From the NCBI GenBank assembly GCA_036796555.1, contig DAIRCS010000001.1, forward strand, positions 1-64,000: a stretch of DNA of 64,000 nt. Reading direction: 5' to 3'. Each line of letters opens with the position of its first letter. The stretch's first letter is position 1. Shown piece by piece: positions 24,604 to 33,431 of the stretch. Origin of the DNA: JAJXWB01 sp036796555. GTDB taxonomy: Bacteria > Pseudomonadota > Alphaproteobacteria > Rhizobiales > Beijerinckiaceae. The notes under the pieces were generated by a model. The model did no database searches and was not told where the DNA came from. It saw only the letters and a list, made by a program, of their open reading frames with translations. Position numbers and translations under genes: made by a program.

Positions 24604-25938
24604 ATGCCGCTACACGAAGCCGCCTCGAAGCGGATCACGCGGCCTTCGACGTCGCGACCGCAGGAGCGCTGGCGCGATATGTCAGACGGCCTGATAAGCC
24701 GGTCGATATTCTTCGATCCGTCCGTCTATCAGGACGAACTCACGCGCATCTTCGCGCGCTGCTGGCTTTTCCTCGGCCATGCCAGTCAGATCCGCAAGTC
24801 GGGCGACTTCATCACCAATTACATGGGCGAGGATCCGGTCGTCCTGCTCCGCGATCCCGCGGGGCGCGTGCGCGCGTTTCTGAATTCGTGCCGCCACCGC
24901 GGCATGCGTATCTGCCGAACGGATCACGGCAACGCCAGGTTGTTTCGCTGCCCGTTTCATGGCTGGACCTACGCGACAGATGGTTCGCTGGTCGCGGTCC
25001 CCTCGATGGCCGAGGTCTACGGGGACAGGCTCGACACCAGCAGGCTGGGCCTGCATGAAGTGCCACGCGTGACCGAATATGGCGGCCTGATCTTCGGAAA
25101 CTGGGATGCCGACGCTGTTTCCCTCGACGAATATCTTGGCGAATTCCGCTGGTACCTCGATCTCATTCTCACGCTCGGGGCCAATTGGGAGATCCTGCCG
25201 GGGCACCAACGCTACGTGCTGTCCGCCAACTGGAAGATCGCCGCGGAGAATTTTGCCGGCGACAGCTATCACATACCCTTTTCACACGGATCGCTCTGGC
25301 GGCTGAACATTCGCGAGGTCAACCCGGTCAATTTCCATTCCAGCCCCGCGCTTCGCACGGCGACCTTCGCGAACGGCCACGGGCTGAACGGCGTCGGGCT
25401 CGACGGCGAGCGCTACGACGCCGATCTCCGGCTCGCGCGCGACATGGGGGCGGAGGTGGTCGACTACGTCGAGGATTGCCACCGTCGTCTCGGCGCGCTG
25501 TCGAAGCAGCATCAGAAAGTGCACAGCTTCGCTTTCGGTAATGTCTTCCCCAATTTCTCGCTCAACAATTTCAGCGCCCTGCGGCCCTTCGGATTGTATC
25601 TCTGGCATCCGAAGGGGCCGACGAAGCTGGAAGCGTGGCAATGGTGCGCCGTCGACGCCGGCGCCCCGAAAGCGGTGCGGGACATCGTGCGGACCGATTT
25701 CGCGCGCGTTCAGGCGATTTCGGGGCTGGCCGCGCAGGACGACACGGAGAATTTCGAGCAGGTGACGGAAGCGACGCGCGGCGTCGTCGGACAGCGGCTC
25801 GATTTCAATTATCAGATGGGCCTCGGCGCCTTTGAAACGGAGACCATCGACGGCTTCCCGGGCCGGTTCGGCCCGTATTATTCCGAGCAGGGCCAGCGCA
25901 ATTTCTACAATGCGTGGGCAGACTGGATGGGGCGGTGA
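24604..25938 (+). CDS. Aromatic-ring-hydroxylating dioxygenase, alpha subunit
   Basis: The catalytic subunit (444 residues) of a Rieske oxygenase that adds O2 to an aromatic ring. The Rieske [2Fe-2S] ligands are Cys96, His98, Cys116 and His119 (CRHRG and CPFHGW). The mononuclear iron site is in ENFAGDSYHIPFSH, with Asp220, His223 and His228. The tail (AAQDDTENFEQVTEATRG) is like biphenyl/phenylpropionate-type alpha subunits. GGGAGGGAG precedes the ATG. It is coupled to the beta subunit by a 1-base overlap. No ferredoxin or reductase gene is in the window, so electron partners must come from elsewhere. Confidence 0.93.
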   Translation: MPLHEAASKRITRPSTSRPQERWRDMSDGLISRSIFFDPSVYQDELTRIFARCWLFLGHASQIRKSGDFITNYMGEDPVVLLRDPAGRVRAFLNSCRHRGMRICRTDHGNARLFRCPFHGWTYATDGSLVAVPSMAEVYGDRLDTSRLGLHEVPRVTEYGGLIFGNWDADAVSLDEYLGEFRWYLDLILTLGANWEILPGHQRYVLSANWKIAAENFAGDSYHIPFSHGSLWRLNIREVNPVNFHSSPALRTATFANGHGLNGVGLDGERYDADLRLARDMGAEVVDYVEDCHRRLGALSKQHQKVHSFAFGNVFPNFSLNNFSALRPFGLYLWHPKGPTKLEAWQWCAVDAGAPKAVRDIVRTDFARVQAISGLAAQDDTENFEQVTEATRGVVGQRLDFNYQMGLGAFETETIDGFPGRFGPYYSEQGQRNFYNAWADWMGR

Positions 25939-26450
25939 TGCGCGGCGCGCTGCGAGATCCCACATTGCAGTATGAGATCGAGCAATTCCTCTTCGAGGAG
26001 GCTGAGCTGCTCGATTCCGGCGATTTCTCGGCCTGGCTCGATCTCTTCACCGACGATTGTCACTATTGGATGCCCGTCCGGGAGACGACCGCCGATCTCA
26101 AGGATTCGACACGCGGCGAAGACGAACTTGCGATCTTCGACGACGACAAGCCGTTCCTGATGGCGCGCGTCGACCGCCTCGTCAAAACGCCGATGGCGCA
26201 TGCCGAGCAGCCCCGCTCCCGTACGCGGCGCCTGATCACGAACGTGCGGATCGTCGGCGCGGAAGACGAGTTCGTGACGGTCGCGGCCAACATCCTCGTC
26301 TATCAGTCGCGGCTCGAGCGGACAGAAAGCATGTTCGTCGGGCGCAGGATCGACGTGCTCAGGCGCAACGGGCGGGGGTGGCTGATCTCGAAGCGCAAGA
26401 TCATCCTCGATCAGACCATGCTGCCGAGGACGCTGTCGATCTTCTTCTAG
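25938..26450 (+). CDS. Aromatic-ring-hydroxylating dioxygenase, beta subunit
   Basis: The 170-residue structural beta subunit (SnoaL/NTF2-like cone fold) of the Rieske oxygenase. It begins with YEIEQFLFEEAELLDSGDF and continues with WLDLFTDDCHYWMPVRET and ends WLISKRKIILDQTMLPRTLS, all typical of the family. Its ATG shares one base with the alpha-subunit stop (TGATG). The two subunits usually form an alpha3beta3 hexamer. A Liv importer follows 26 bases later, implying uptake of the aromatic substrate. Confidence 0.92.
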   Translation: MRGALRDPTLQYEIEQFLFEEAELLDSGDFSAWLDLFTDDCHYWMPVRETTADLKDSTRGEDELAIFDDDKPFLMARVDRLVKTPMAHAEQPRSRTRRLITNVRIVGAEDEFVTVAANILVYQSRLERTESMFVGRRIDVLRRNGRGWLISKRKIILDQTMLPRTLSIFF

Positions 26451-26476
26451 AAGACGACGAAAGAGGGGAGGAAGAA

Positions 26477-27769
26477 ATGCAGGAACAACGGACGGGTTCG
26501 GGGCTTGCGCGTTCTCTTGTCCGCAAGCCGCCGATCAGGCCGCTCCTTCTTTCTCTCGCGGCGATCATTGCGGCGATCGCGGGGCCAGCCGGCCGCGCCG
26601 CCGCCGCGGAGGACACGATCAAGATCGGCGTGATCACGTCGCGCACCGGGGTCTTCGCGCTCTACGGCGCCGCAGGCGAGCAGGGCGTCCGGCTCGCCGC
26701 CGACGAGATCAACAATGCCGGCGGCGTTCTCGGCAAGAAGATCGAATTGCTCCTCGCCGACACCAATTCCAAGCCCGAGGAGGCGGGCCGCCTTTTCAGG
26801 GAGCAGACGGCGAACGGCGCGTTCCTGGTCATCGGAAACGTGTCGACCGGAGAATCGGCGGCGGCGAGCACCCTGTCGAAGGAAAGCAAGATTCCCTTCT
26901 TCACCGTCGGGGGCTACGGGCGGTTCCTCACCGAGGAGGCCGGCCAGCGATATTTCTTCCGCTTGGCGATGAACGTGCGGGGCTTCTACACGCCCGTCGC
27001 CCGGGAGCTCGCGAAGAAGCCCTATCGCCGGTATTGCACGATCAACAACGATTACGAATTCGCGCGCGACGTCAACAGCAGCACCTTGAGCATCATTCGC
27101 CAGACCGCCCCCGACGTGCAGGTGATCGACGGCTGCGAATTCTGGGCGCCGCTCGGGACGACGGACTTCGCCTCCTACATTACGGCGATCATGTCCAAGT
27201 CTCCGGAAGTCGTCCTGTTCAGCGGCCTGGTCGGTCCGAGCGCGCGCGCCTTTCTGTCACAGGCCAAGAGCTTCGGCCTGTTCAAGAAGACCCTCGGCGC
27301 GCATGCTTCCATGGGCAATCCCGCCAATGCGACCGGCGTGAGGGAGAAGGACATACCGGACAACATCTTCACTGCCGGCGACTATCCCTATCCGCCCCTC
27401 GATACGCCCGCCAACATGGCCTTCTTCAACGCCTATCGCAGCAAGTGGAAAGCGTTGCCGATGTCGGAATCGGAAACCGGCTACGTGACGATGAAATTCG
27501 TGGCCAAGGCGATCGAAAAGGCAGGCAAGCTGGACCGGGAATCGTTCGTCGACGCCGCGGAGGGACTGGATATCGAGGCGCCCGCGGCTGGCAGGCTCGT
27601 CATGCGTCCCTTCGATCATCAGAGCACGCACGGCGTCTGGACGGGAATGCTGACGTGGGACGCAAAGGATGAACGGGCGGGCATGGCCAATGTGACTTTC
27701 GTGGACGCCGCGCAATTTCTCCCGACGGAGGCGGAGGTCGCGAAACTCCGCGCCAACGCCCGCAAATGA
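26477..27769 (+). CDS. Liv-type ABC substrate-binding protein (Rieske module)
   Basis: A 430-residue periplasmic receptor. It has a basic and hydrophobic signal (LVRKPPIRPLLLSLAAIIAA, cleavage near AAAAE), then IKIGVITSRTGVFALYGAAG and AADEINNAGGVLGKKIELLL. GGGGAGGAAGAA precedes ATG 26477. It heads a complete importer directly behind the dioxygenase genes, so its ligand is likely the dioxygenase substrate or a related aromatic or cyclic acid, as known for benzoate-type Liv systems. The ligand is inferred from context. Confidence 0.9.
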   Translation: MQEQRTGSGLARSLVRKPPIRPLLLSLAAIIAAIAGPAGRAAAAEDTIKIGVITSRTGVFALYGAAGEQGVRLAADEINNAGGVLGKKIELLLADTNSKPEEAGRLFREQTANGAFLVIGNVSTGESAAASTLSKESKIPFFTVGGYGRFLTEEAGQRYFFRLAMNVRGFYTPVARELAKKPYRRYCTINNDYEFARDVNSSTLSIIRQTAPDVQVIDGCEFWAPLGTTDFASYITAIMSKSPEVVLFSGLVGPSARAFLSQAKSFGLFKKTLGAHASMGNPANATGVREKDIPDNIFTAGDYPYPPLDTPANMAFFNAYRSKWKALPMSESETGYVTMKFVAKAIEKAGKLDRESFVDAAEGLDIEAPAAGRLVMRPFDHQSTHGVWTGMLTWDAKDERAGMANVTFVDAAQFLPTEAEVAKLRANARK

Positions 27770-27805
27770 TCTGACATCCCGGCTATCGTTCGAAAGGCGG
27801 CGGGC

Positions 27806-28675
27806 ATGCTCTGGCTACAATTCATCAGCGGGCTGCAGACTGCCGCCGTTCTGTTCCTTCTGGCTGCGGGCCTTTCGATCATCTACGGCGTGTGCCGGCT
27901 GCTGAACCTGGCGCACGGGTCGTTCTACATGCTGGCGATGTTCCTGGCGTGGACGGTAACGGAGCGGGCGGTTTCGAACAGCGACGTCGGGTTTCTCGTC
28001 GCCCTGATCGTCGTGCCGATCCTGGTCGCGGCATTGGGAGCAATTGTGGAAATCCTGATCTTCCGGCGATTGTACGAGGCCGACGTGCTTGTGCAGATCC
28101 TGCCCTCGATCGGCTTGATCTTCCTGGTCGCGGACCTCGTGCGGGGCGTCTGGGGCCTTGAATCGAAATCGATCGAAACGCCATCCTGGTTTTCGGATCC
28201 GATCGAAATCATGGGGGCCTATGTTCCGGGGTATTATCTTTTCATCATATGCGCCGGCGCGGTGGTCGCGGCCGGCGTGTGGTGCCTCGTCAACCTGACC
28301 GAATGGGGGCTGCTGGTGCGCGCCACCGCGGCTGACAGGAATTCGGCGCAGGGCCTCGGCGTCAACGTCCGCTGGGTGTTCACGTCGGTCTTCGCCTTGT
28401 CCACCTGGCTGGTGGGCCTCGCCGGCGTCCTGATCCTCCCCCTGGCGGGCGCGAACCCCGGCTCGGATCTCGATGCGTCGGTCGATGCGTTCGCCGTCGT
28501 CGTCATCGGGGGGCTCGGCAGCATCTGGGGGTCGCTTGCCGCGGCGATGATCATCGGCATGGTCAAGGCGTTCGGCATCCTGGTGGCGCCGCAATTCTCC
28601 ATCGCCATGGTCTTCATCATCATGGCGGCCGTTCTTCTCGTGCGGCCCGCCGGCCTGTTCGGAAGGACGGCATGA
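27806..28675 (+). CDS. Liv-type ABC permease, LivH-like (Rieske module)
   Basis: A 289-residue permease with about eight membrane segments. The sequence (IYGVCRLLNLAHGSFYMLAM near the start and VIGGLGSIWGSLAAAMIIGMVKAF near the end) is the LivH pattern. It overlaps the next permease by 4 bases (ATGA), so the two channel halves are made together. Confidence 0.93.
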   Translation: MLWLQFISGLQTAAVLFLLAAGLSIIYGVCRLLNLAHGSFYMLAMFLAWTVTERAVSNSDVGFLVALIVVPILVAALGAIVEILIFRRLYEADVLVQILPSIGLIFLVADLVRGVWGLESKSIETPSWFSDPIEIMGAYVPGYYLFIICAGAVVAAGVWCLVNLTEWGLLVRATAADRNSAQGLGVNVRWVFTSVFALSTWLVGLAGVLILPLAGANPGSDLDASVDAFAVVVIGGLGSIWGSLAAAMIIGMVKAFGILVAPQFSIAMVFIIMAAVLLVRPAGLFGRTA

Positions 28676-29658
28676 AAGCCGCGAGATCGGAAAATCTCCA
28701 GATGGCGTGGTCGCCGGCCAGCGGCCGCCCTGTCGCCGCGCTTTCGGCGCTCGCCGTGGCGCTCTGCGTGGGGATCGGCCTTTGGGGCGGGGAATCGCTG
28801 CTGGTCCGATCGGTGGAGATTCTCATTTTCGCGTTGTTCGCGCAGAGCCTCAATCTCATCGTCGGCCAGACGGGCATGGTGTCGATGTGCCACGCGGCGT
28901 TCTATGCGACGGCCGGCTACGTTTTCGGAGTGCTGCAGACCAAATACGGATGGCATGGAGCCTCGGGCGCCATCGGCGCGGCCGCCGCCGCGATCGGCGC
29001 AAGCCTTCTCCTCGCGATCGGGATCGGATTGCTTATTTCCCGCGTCAGCCACGCCTATTTCATTATGCTCACCCTGGCGCTCGGACAGCTCGTCTACGTC
29101 ATCATCTGGAAGTGGCATGCGATGACCGGCGGCGACGACGGCCTCATCGGAATTGTTCCTCCGCCGGGGCTGCAACAGACGCGCGACCTCTTTCTCGTCT
29201 TCCTTCCGTTCGTGCTCGGCAGCCTCGGAATTCTGTTCTGCATTTCGAGATCGGCCTTCGGCCTGACGCTGACCGCGATCCGCGACAATCCGACGAGAGC
29301 CGCCTTCATCGGAATTCCGGTCCGCCAATCCCGTCTGGCGGCATTCGTCATCGCGGCCGGATTCGCTGGCCTCGCGGGCGTCGGCGAAGCGATCTTTCAT
29401 CGCGGCATGTTTCCCAACGACGCGAGCTTCCTGACCTCAGCGGATGCGCTTGTCGTCGTCGTTCTCGGCGGAACGAGGTGGTTCCTGGGCCCGATCGTGG
29501 GCGCGGTCCTGTTCAAGGCGCTGACGTTCGGGCTTCCCGCGCTCACCGACTACTGGCTGTCGTGCCTCGGCCTCATCATCATCGCCGTGGCGCTCGCCAT
29601 GCCGGGCGGGGTTCTTTCCGTCCTGTCCTCCGTCTCGACGAGGAGCCGCGGTGTCTGA
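28672..29658 (+). CDS. Liv-type ABC permease, LivM-like (Rieske module)
   Basis: A 328-residue permease, the partner of the LivH-like protein. Markers are FAQSLNLIVGQTGMVSMCHA, MLTLALGQLVYVIIWKWHAMTGGDDGL, and the coupling-loop region LTAIRDNPTRAAFIGIPVRQ. It overlaps the LivG start by 8 bases. Confidence 0.93.
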   Translation: MKAARSENLQMAWSPASGRPVAALSALAVALCVGIGLWGGESLLVRSVEILIFALFAQSLNLIVGQTGMVSMCHAAFYATAGYVFGVLQTKYGWHGASGAIGAAAAAIGASLLLAIGIGLLISRVSHAYFIMLTLALGQLVYVIIWKWHAMTGGDDGLIGIVPPPGLQQTRDLFLVFLPFVLGSLGILFCISRSAFGLTLTAIRDNPTRAAFIGIPVRQSRLAAFVIAAGFAGLAGVGEAIFHRGMFPNDASFLTSADALVVVVLGGTRWFLGPIVGAVLFKALTFGLPALTDYWLSCLGLIIIAVALAMPGGVLSVLSSVSTRSRGV

Positions 29659-30406
29659 CGTCATTCTCCAGGTCGATCGACTGTCGAAGCGATTTTCGGG
29701 ACGCGCCGTCGTGGACCGCGTCAGCTTCGATGTCGCGCGCGGCGAGCTGAGATCGGTGATCGGGCCGAACGGCGCGGGGAAGACCACTCTGTTCAATCTC
29801 GTCAGCGGCGGCGTCAGGAGCGACGACGGCCGCGTCGCGTTCAAGGGGCGCGACGTCACGAACCTTTCGCCGAACCGCGCGTGCCGCCTGGGAATCGGCC
29901 GAACCTTCCAGATCAACAGCGCCTTCGACGGAACGACGGTGCGGGACAATATCCGACTGGCCGTCATCGCCAGGCGTCGCAGGAACTGGAATATGGCCTG
30001 GCCGTCGAAGACGCTGTTTTGCGAGGAGGTGGAGGACATCGCCGAAGCCGTCGAGCTGCAGGCCCAACTCGATCGGTCCATCCAGGAGCTGCCTTACGGA
30101 GACAAGCGGCGGCTGGAATTGGCGCTGGCGCTGGCGGGAGAGCCCGACCTGCTGCTGCTGGACGAGCCGACATGCGGGGTTCCCGTCGTCGAGCGGGGCG
30201 CGTTGATCGAACTCATACAGAGGACGATGCGCGCGCGCTCGATGACGGCCCTGCTCATCGAGCACGACATGGACATCGTGTTCGCCGTCTCCAGCAGAAT
30301 TGCGGTCATGCATCGCGGCGAGATCATCGCGGACGGCGCGCCAGACGCGATTTCCCGGGACGCGCGGGTTCAGGAAGTCTATCTGGGAGCTCCGGCCGGT
30401 GCTTGA
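29651..30406 (+). CDS. Liv-type ABC ATPase, LivG-like (Rieske module)
   Basis: A 251-residue ATPase. Walker A is GPNGAGKTT and Walker B is LLLLDEPTCGV. The signature region reads LPYGDKRRLELALAL, without the usual SGG(Q), as in LivG proteins. It uses a GTG start with AGGAG 5 bases upstream. It ends inside the LivF gene (8-base overlap). Confidence 0.92.
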   Translation: MSDVILQVDRLSKRFSGRAVVDRVSFDVARGELRSVIGPNGAGKTTLFNLVSGGVRSDDGRVAFKGRDVTNLSPNRACRLGIGRTFQINSAFDGTTVRDNIRLAVIARRRRNWNMAWPSKTLFCEEVEDIAEAVELQAQLDRSIQELPYGDKRRLELALALAGEPDLLLLDEPTCGVPVVERGALIELIQRTMRARSMTALLIEHDMDIVFAVSSRIAVMHRGEIIADGAPDAISRDARVQEVYLGAPAGA

Positions 30407-31097
30407 AGTGGCGGACCTTCGCGGAGGCTACGGCGACGGAGAGGTTCTGTCCGGCGTATCGTTCCTGCTGGAAGCCGGAGCATGCGGGTGCCTTCTCGGA
30501 CGCAACGGCGCCGGCAAGACGACGGTCATGCGGTCGATCATGGGCTACTTGAAGCCCAGCGCCGGCGCGGTCGTATTGGACAATCAGCCCCTGATCGGCC
30601 TGCGGCCGGACGAAATCGCGCGGCAAGGCGTGGGATACGTGCCCGAGGATCGCGGAATATTCCCCGACCTGACGGTCGAGGAAAACCTTCAAGTGACGCG
30701 GGCGTCCGGCGTCCGCAGGGACCTTCAATCGATCTACGCGGATTTTCCGGTCCTCAGGGAGCGACGTCGCCAGCGGGGCGGGACGCTGAGCGGGGGAGAA
30801 CAGCAATTGCTCAGCATCGCCCGGGCCCTGATGGGCGGCCCGCGCGTCCTGCTGCTCGACGAGCCGTCGGAAGGCCTGGCGCCGCTCGTCATACGCGGGC
30901 TGGCGCGCGAGATCGCCACGCTGAGGTCGGCCGGGCTGACCGTCCTGATCGCCGAGCAGAATCTCGAATTCGCGCGCAGCGTGGCCGACGTCATCTTCGT
31001 CCTGGACCGCGGGAAGATTTGCTTCAGCGGTCCCTACGGCCAGCTCGAAGCCGATGCGGCGCTGAAGAAGAGGCATCTTTTCGTGAGCCATGGGTGA
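30399..31097 (+). CDS. Liv-type ABC ATPase, LivF-like (Rieske module)
   Basis: A 232-residue ATPase. Walker A is GRNGAGKTT, the signature is LSGGEQQLLSIARAL and Walker B is VLLLDEPSEGLAP. I chose the GTG at 30399, where the conserved LEVADLRGGYG begins, preceded by GGGAG. It completes the five-gene importer. An insertion-sequence remnant starts only about 25 bases after its stop, so any gene once downstream in this operon has been cut off. Confidence 0.92.
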   Translation: MLEVADLRGGYGDGEVLSGVSFLLEAGACGCLLGRNGAGKTTVMRSIMGYLKPSAGAVVLDNQPLIGLRPDEIARQGVGYVPEDRGIFPDLTVEENLQVTRASGVRRDLQSIYADFPVLRERRRQRGGTLSGGEQQLLSIARALMGGPRVLLLDEPSEGLAPLVIRGLAREIATLRSAGLTVLIAEQNLEFARSVADVIFVLDRGKICFSGPYGQLEADAALKKRHLFVSHG

Positions 31098-31123
31098 CGC
31101 GAAGGGCGCGCGATCGGCGATAG

Positions 31124-31702
31124 CACGCCCAGCGCGAGGACTGGTTCGATGGCCAACGCGACCTCGACCCGGAGAAGCTTGTCTTCATCGACGAGACGTG
31201 GGCGTCGACCAACATGGCGCGCAGGCGCGGGAGAGCGCCGCGCGGCGAACGGCTGCGCTCGGCGATACCGTACGGCTACTGGAACATGACAACCTTCGCG
31301 GCCGGCCTGGGGCTCTCCGGCATGATCGCGCCGATGGCGCTCGACGGGCCGATCAACGGCGTCTCATTCCAAGCCCATGTCGATCAGATTCTCGTTCCCG
31401 AATTGCACGAAGGGGATATCGTCGTCATGGACAATCTCGGCAGCCACAAGGGCGCAGGCGTTCGCGCAGCGATCGAGGCGGTCGGAGCAAAGCTCCTCTA
31501 CCTTCCGCCATACAGTCCCGACTTCAATCCGATCGAGAACGCCTTCTCCAAGCTCAAGGCGCTGCTTCGCACAGCCGCCGAACGCGCCGCCGAAAGCCCG
31601 TGGAACGCGATCGGACGCTGCATCGGTCTCTTCACGCCACGCGAATGCGCCAATTACTTCCAGGCCGCAGGATATGATCCAACCTGATCGGAAATTGCTC
31701 TA
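31124..31702 (+). mobile_element. IS630-family transposase remnant, 5'-truncated
   Basis: An open reading without its own start runs from about 31124 to the TGA at 31685-31687. It reads QREDWFDGQRDLDPEKLVFI, DETWASTNMARRRGRAPRGE, GDIVVMDNLGSHKG, LLYLPPYSPDFNPIENAFSK and ANYFQAAGYDPT, which is the DDE domain of IS630-type transposases: Asp in IDET, Asp in VMDN, Glu in NPIE. The N-terminal DNA-binding half is missing, and an in-frame TAG lies just upstream (31121). The bases GATCGGAAATTGCTCTAG after the stop look like the right inverted-repeat end. A matching left end was not found. Confidence 0.85.
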
Positions 31703-32145
31703 GACACTTTCCTGGCGATGTGGGGCAGCTCGGAGGGAACCTAGCAGGACTGGCATCGCCGCCGGGGCGCGGGAGGATATCCCTGATCATGTCCCTGATC
31801 GCGACCCTAGAAATGACCCTGATATGAATCCACGCCAGCGCTGGTTCGTCGAGAATCGGTCTGCTGTGTCGGAAGAAAGGGCGAAGCGTGACGTTGCAGG
31901 CTTCAAGATCAGTGGCCGCATCGGATTTGTAGGCCCGCGGCGACGTGCGCGTTACGTGCTTCTCTGATGGCTATGGATTGTCGTCGAAGCCGAAGGCAAT
32001 GGCGCGTGGAGGCCGCTTACTTCGAAGATGTCGCCACTTGCGTCGGGACTCCGTTGCTTTGGTCGGCCGTAGGTTCGTCTGCTGAGCTTGTGCCGCCAGG
32101 AAGTTGAGCCTTCACCGTGAAAATCCGTCACCCCGCGTCCTTCGC
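31703..32145. other. 443-base gap without a supported gene
   Basis: Between the insertion-sequence remnant and the next promoter I see no gene-like frame on either strand. The stretch 31775-31826 repeats short words of the type TCCCTGAT/ACCCTGAT several times. Its composition is more AT-rich and irregular than its neighbours, as expected for decayed mobile DNA. Confidence 0.5.
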
Positions 32146-32174
32146 TTGACAGGCCTATATCGATAGGATATTAA
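32146..32174 (+). promoter_or_regulatory. Strong sigma70-like promoter of the second Liv importer
   Basis: A perfect TTGACA (32146-32151), a 17-base spacer and TATTAA (32169-32174) lie about 55 bases before the GTG start of the binding-protein gene. The following leader is unusually AT-rich for this DNA (TATTAACAATACTAATATAA region), helping strand opening. Confidence 0.6.
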
Positions 32175-32229
32175 CAATACTAATATAATAGATCAGAATA
32201 ACTGATGTGAAATTACAAGGGAGGAGAGG

Positions 32230-33423
32230 GTGATTTCCACGCGGCGATCCTGTCTTGTTTCGGCGCTGGCTAGGTTGGTGGGCGCGGGTGCGATTTCGGC
32301 ATGCGCGCTCGTGTCCGCCACGGCGGCGGATGGGCCCATCAAGATTGGTGTGCTTCAATCGATAACCGGGAGTCTTGCCTTCATCGGTATACCCGAGCGC
32401 CAGGCTATCGAGATCGCAATCGACGACATCAATGCCGCCGGCGGCGTCAACGGACGACAGCTTCAGGCGGTCGTCTATGATCCCGCCGGAGACACGGGCA
32501 AAGCGGTGCAGCTCGCCCAACGACTCATCTCGCAGGACAAGGTGGACGTCGTCGTCGGCGGCGGATCGTCGAGCGGCATCGCGCTTGCGATCAAGCCGAT
32601 TTTGGAACGGGCCGGCGTCTTCTTCATGTCGACGGAATCGGCCGCGCCGATCGTCGAGCCGGCTTCAAGGTCGCCGCTCGCTTTCTCCACTGTTTTCAGC
32701 AGCAACGTCGTCGCCCGCGCTACGCTGAAATATCTTCAGAGTCGCAAGATGGCCAAGATAGGTCTTCTGGCCGACACATCGGCGTTCGGCGCCGCGGGCG
32801 TCGCGTCATTTCAGGAGGTCGCTGGCGATTATGGAATCGCCGTCGTCGCCGTCAGCTACGATCCTGCCACCACCGACTTGTCGCCGCAGCTCGCTCAACT
32901 TCAGGGCCACGGAGTGAAGGCCTACGTCAATTGGACGACTTCACCCTCCGGGGTGATATTCATGAATAATATTGCGGCGATGAAACTGCCCGAGGATGTT
33001 GTGATCATGCAATCGTATGGCTACAGCAATCCAACGCTGATGCAGCAGGCGGGCGCCGCGGCCAGAGGAGTCCGCATCTCAGGCGCCAAGGCCAGTATCG
33101 CCGCCAAGTTGCCGGATTCTGATCCGCAAAAGGCGGGATTGCTGGCTCTTGATGCGGCCATGAAGAAGAAGTTCGGGTCCGTGGTGAGCATCTATGCGTC
33201 GCAATCCTACGACGCCATGATGGTGACGGCCGAGGGACTCAGGAAGGCGCGCGGCGCCGGCGGCGCGGCTATCGCCAAGGCGATCGAGGGTCTTGGAAGC
33301 TACGAGGGAACCCAGGGCGCCTATAGGTTTTCAGCGGAGGATCATCGCGGCCTGTCCGACAGCGTGCCGATCACTTTCCGATGGGGCGCTGACGGCTTCG
33401 AGCCCTTGCCGGCCGGCGAGTAG
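32230..33423 (+). CDS. Liv-type ABC substrate-binding protein (second importer)
   Basis: A 397-residue periplasmic receptor. It has a signal peptide (STRRSCLVSALARLVGAGAI, cleavage near ATAADG), then IKIGVLQSITGSLAFIGIPE, AIDDINAAGGVNGRQLQAVV and VDVVVGGGSSSGIALAIKPI. The start is GTG, with GGAGGAGAG just upstream. It is the first gene of a five-gene importer. The ligand is unknown; the LysR gene at the end of the cluster and the catabolic operon beyond it suggest a link to that pathway. Confidence 0.9.
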   Translation: MISTRRSCLVSALARLVGAGAISACALVSATAADGPIKIGVLQSITGSLAFIGIPERQAIEIAIDDINAAGGVNGRQLQAVVYDPAGDTGKAVQLAQRLISQDKVDVVVGGGSSSGIALAIKPILERAGVFFMSTESAAPIVEPASRSPLAFSTVFSSNVVARATLKYLQSRKMAKIGLLADTSAFGAAGVASFQEVAGDYGIAVVAVSYDPATTDLSPQLAQLQGHGVKAYVNWTTSPSGVIFMNNIAAMKLPEDVVIMQSYGYSNPTLMQQAGAAARGVRISGAKASIAAKLPDSDPQKAGLLALDAAMKKKFGSVVSIYASQSYDAMMVTAEGLRKARGAGGAAIAKAIEGLGSYEGTQGAYRFSAEDHRGLSDSVPITFRWGADGFEPLPAGE

Positions 33424-33431
33424 GCGAGGCC

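Noticed and set aside
31090..31677. Alternative 195-codon frame over the insertion-sequence remnant
   Set aside because: It is out of frame with the DDE transposase residues and rich in Arg, so the transposase frame is the real one.
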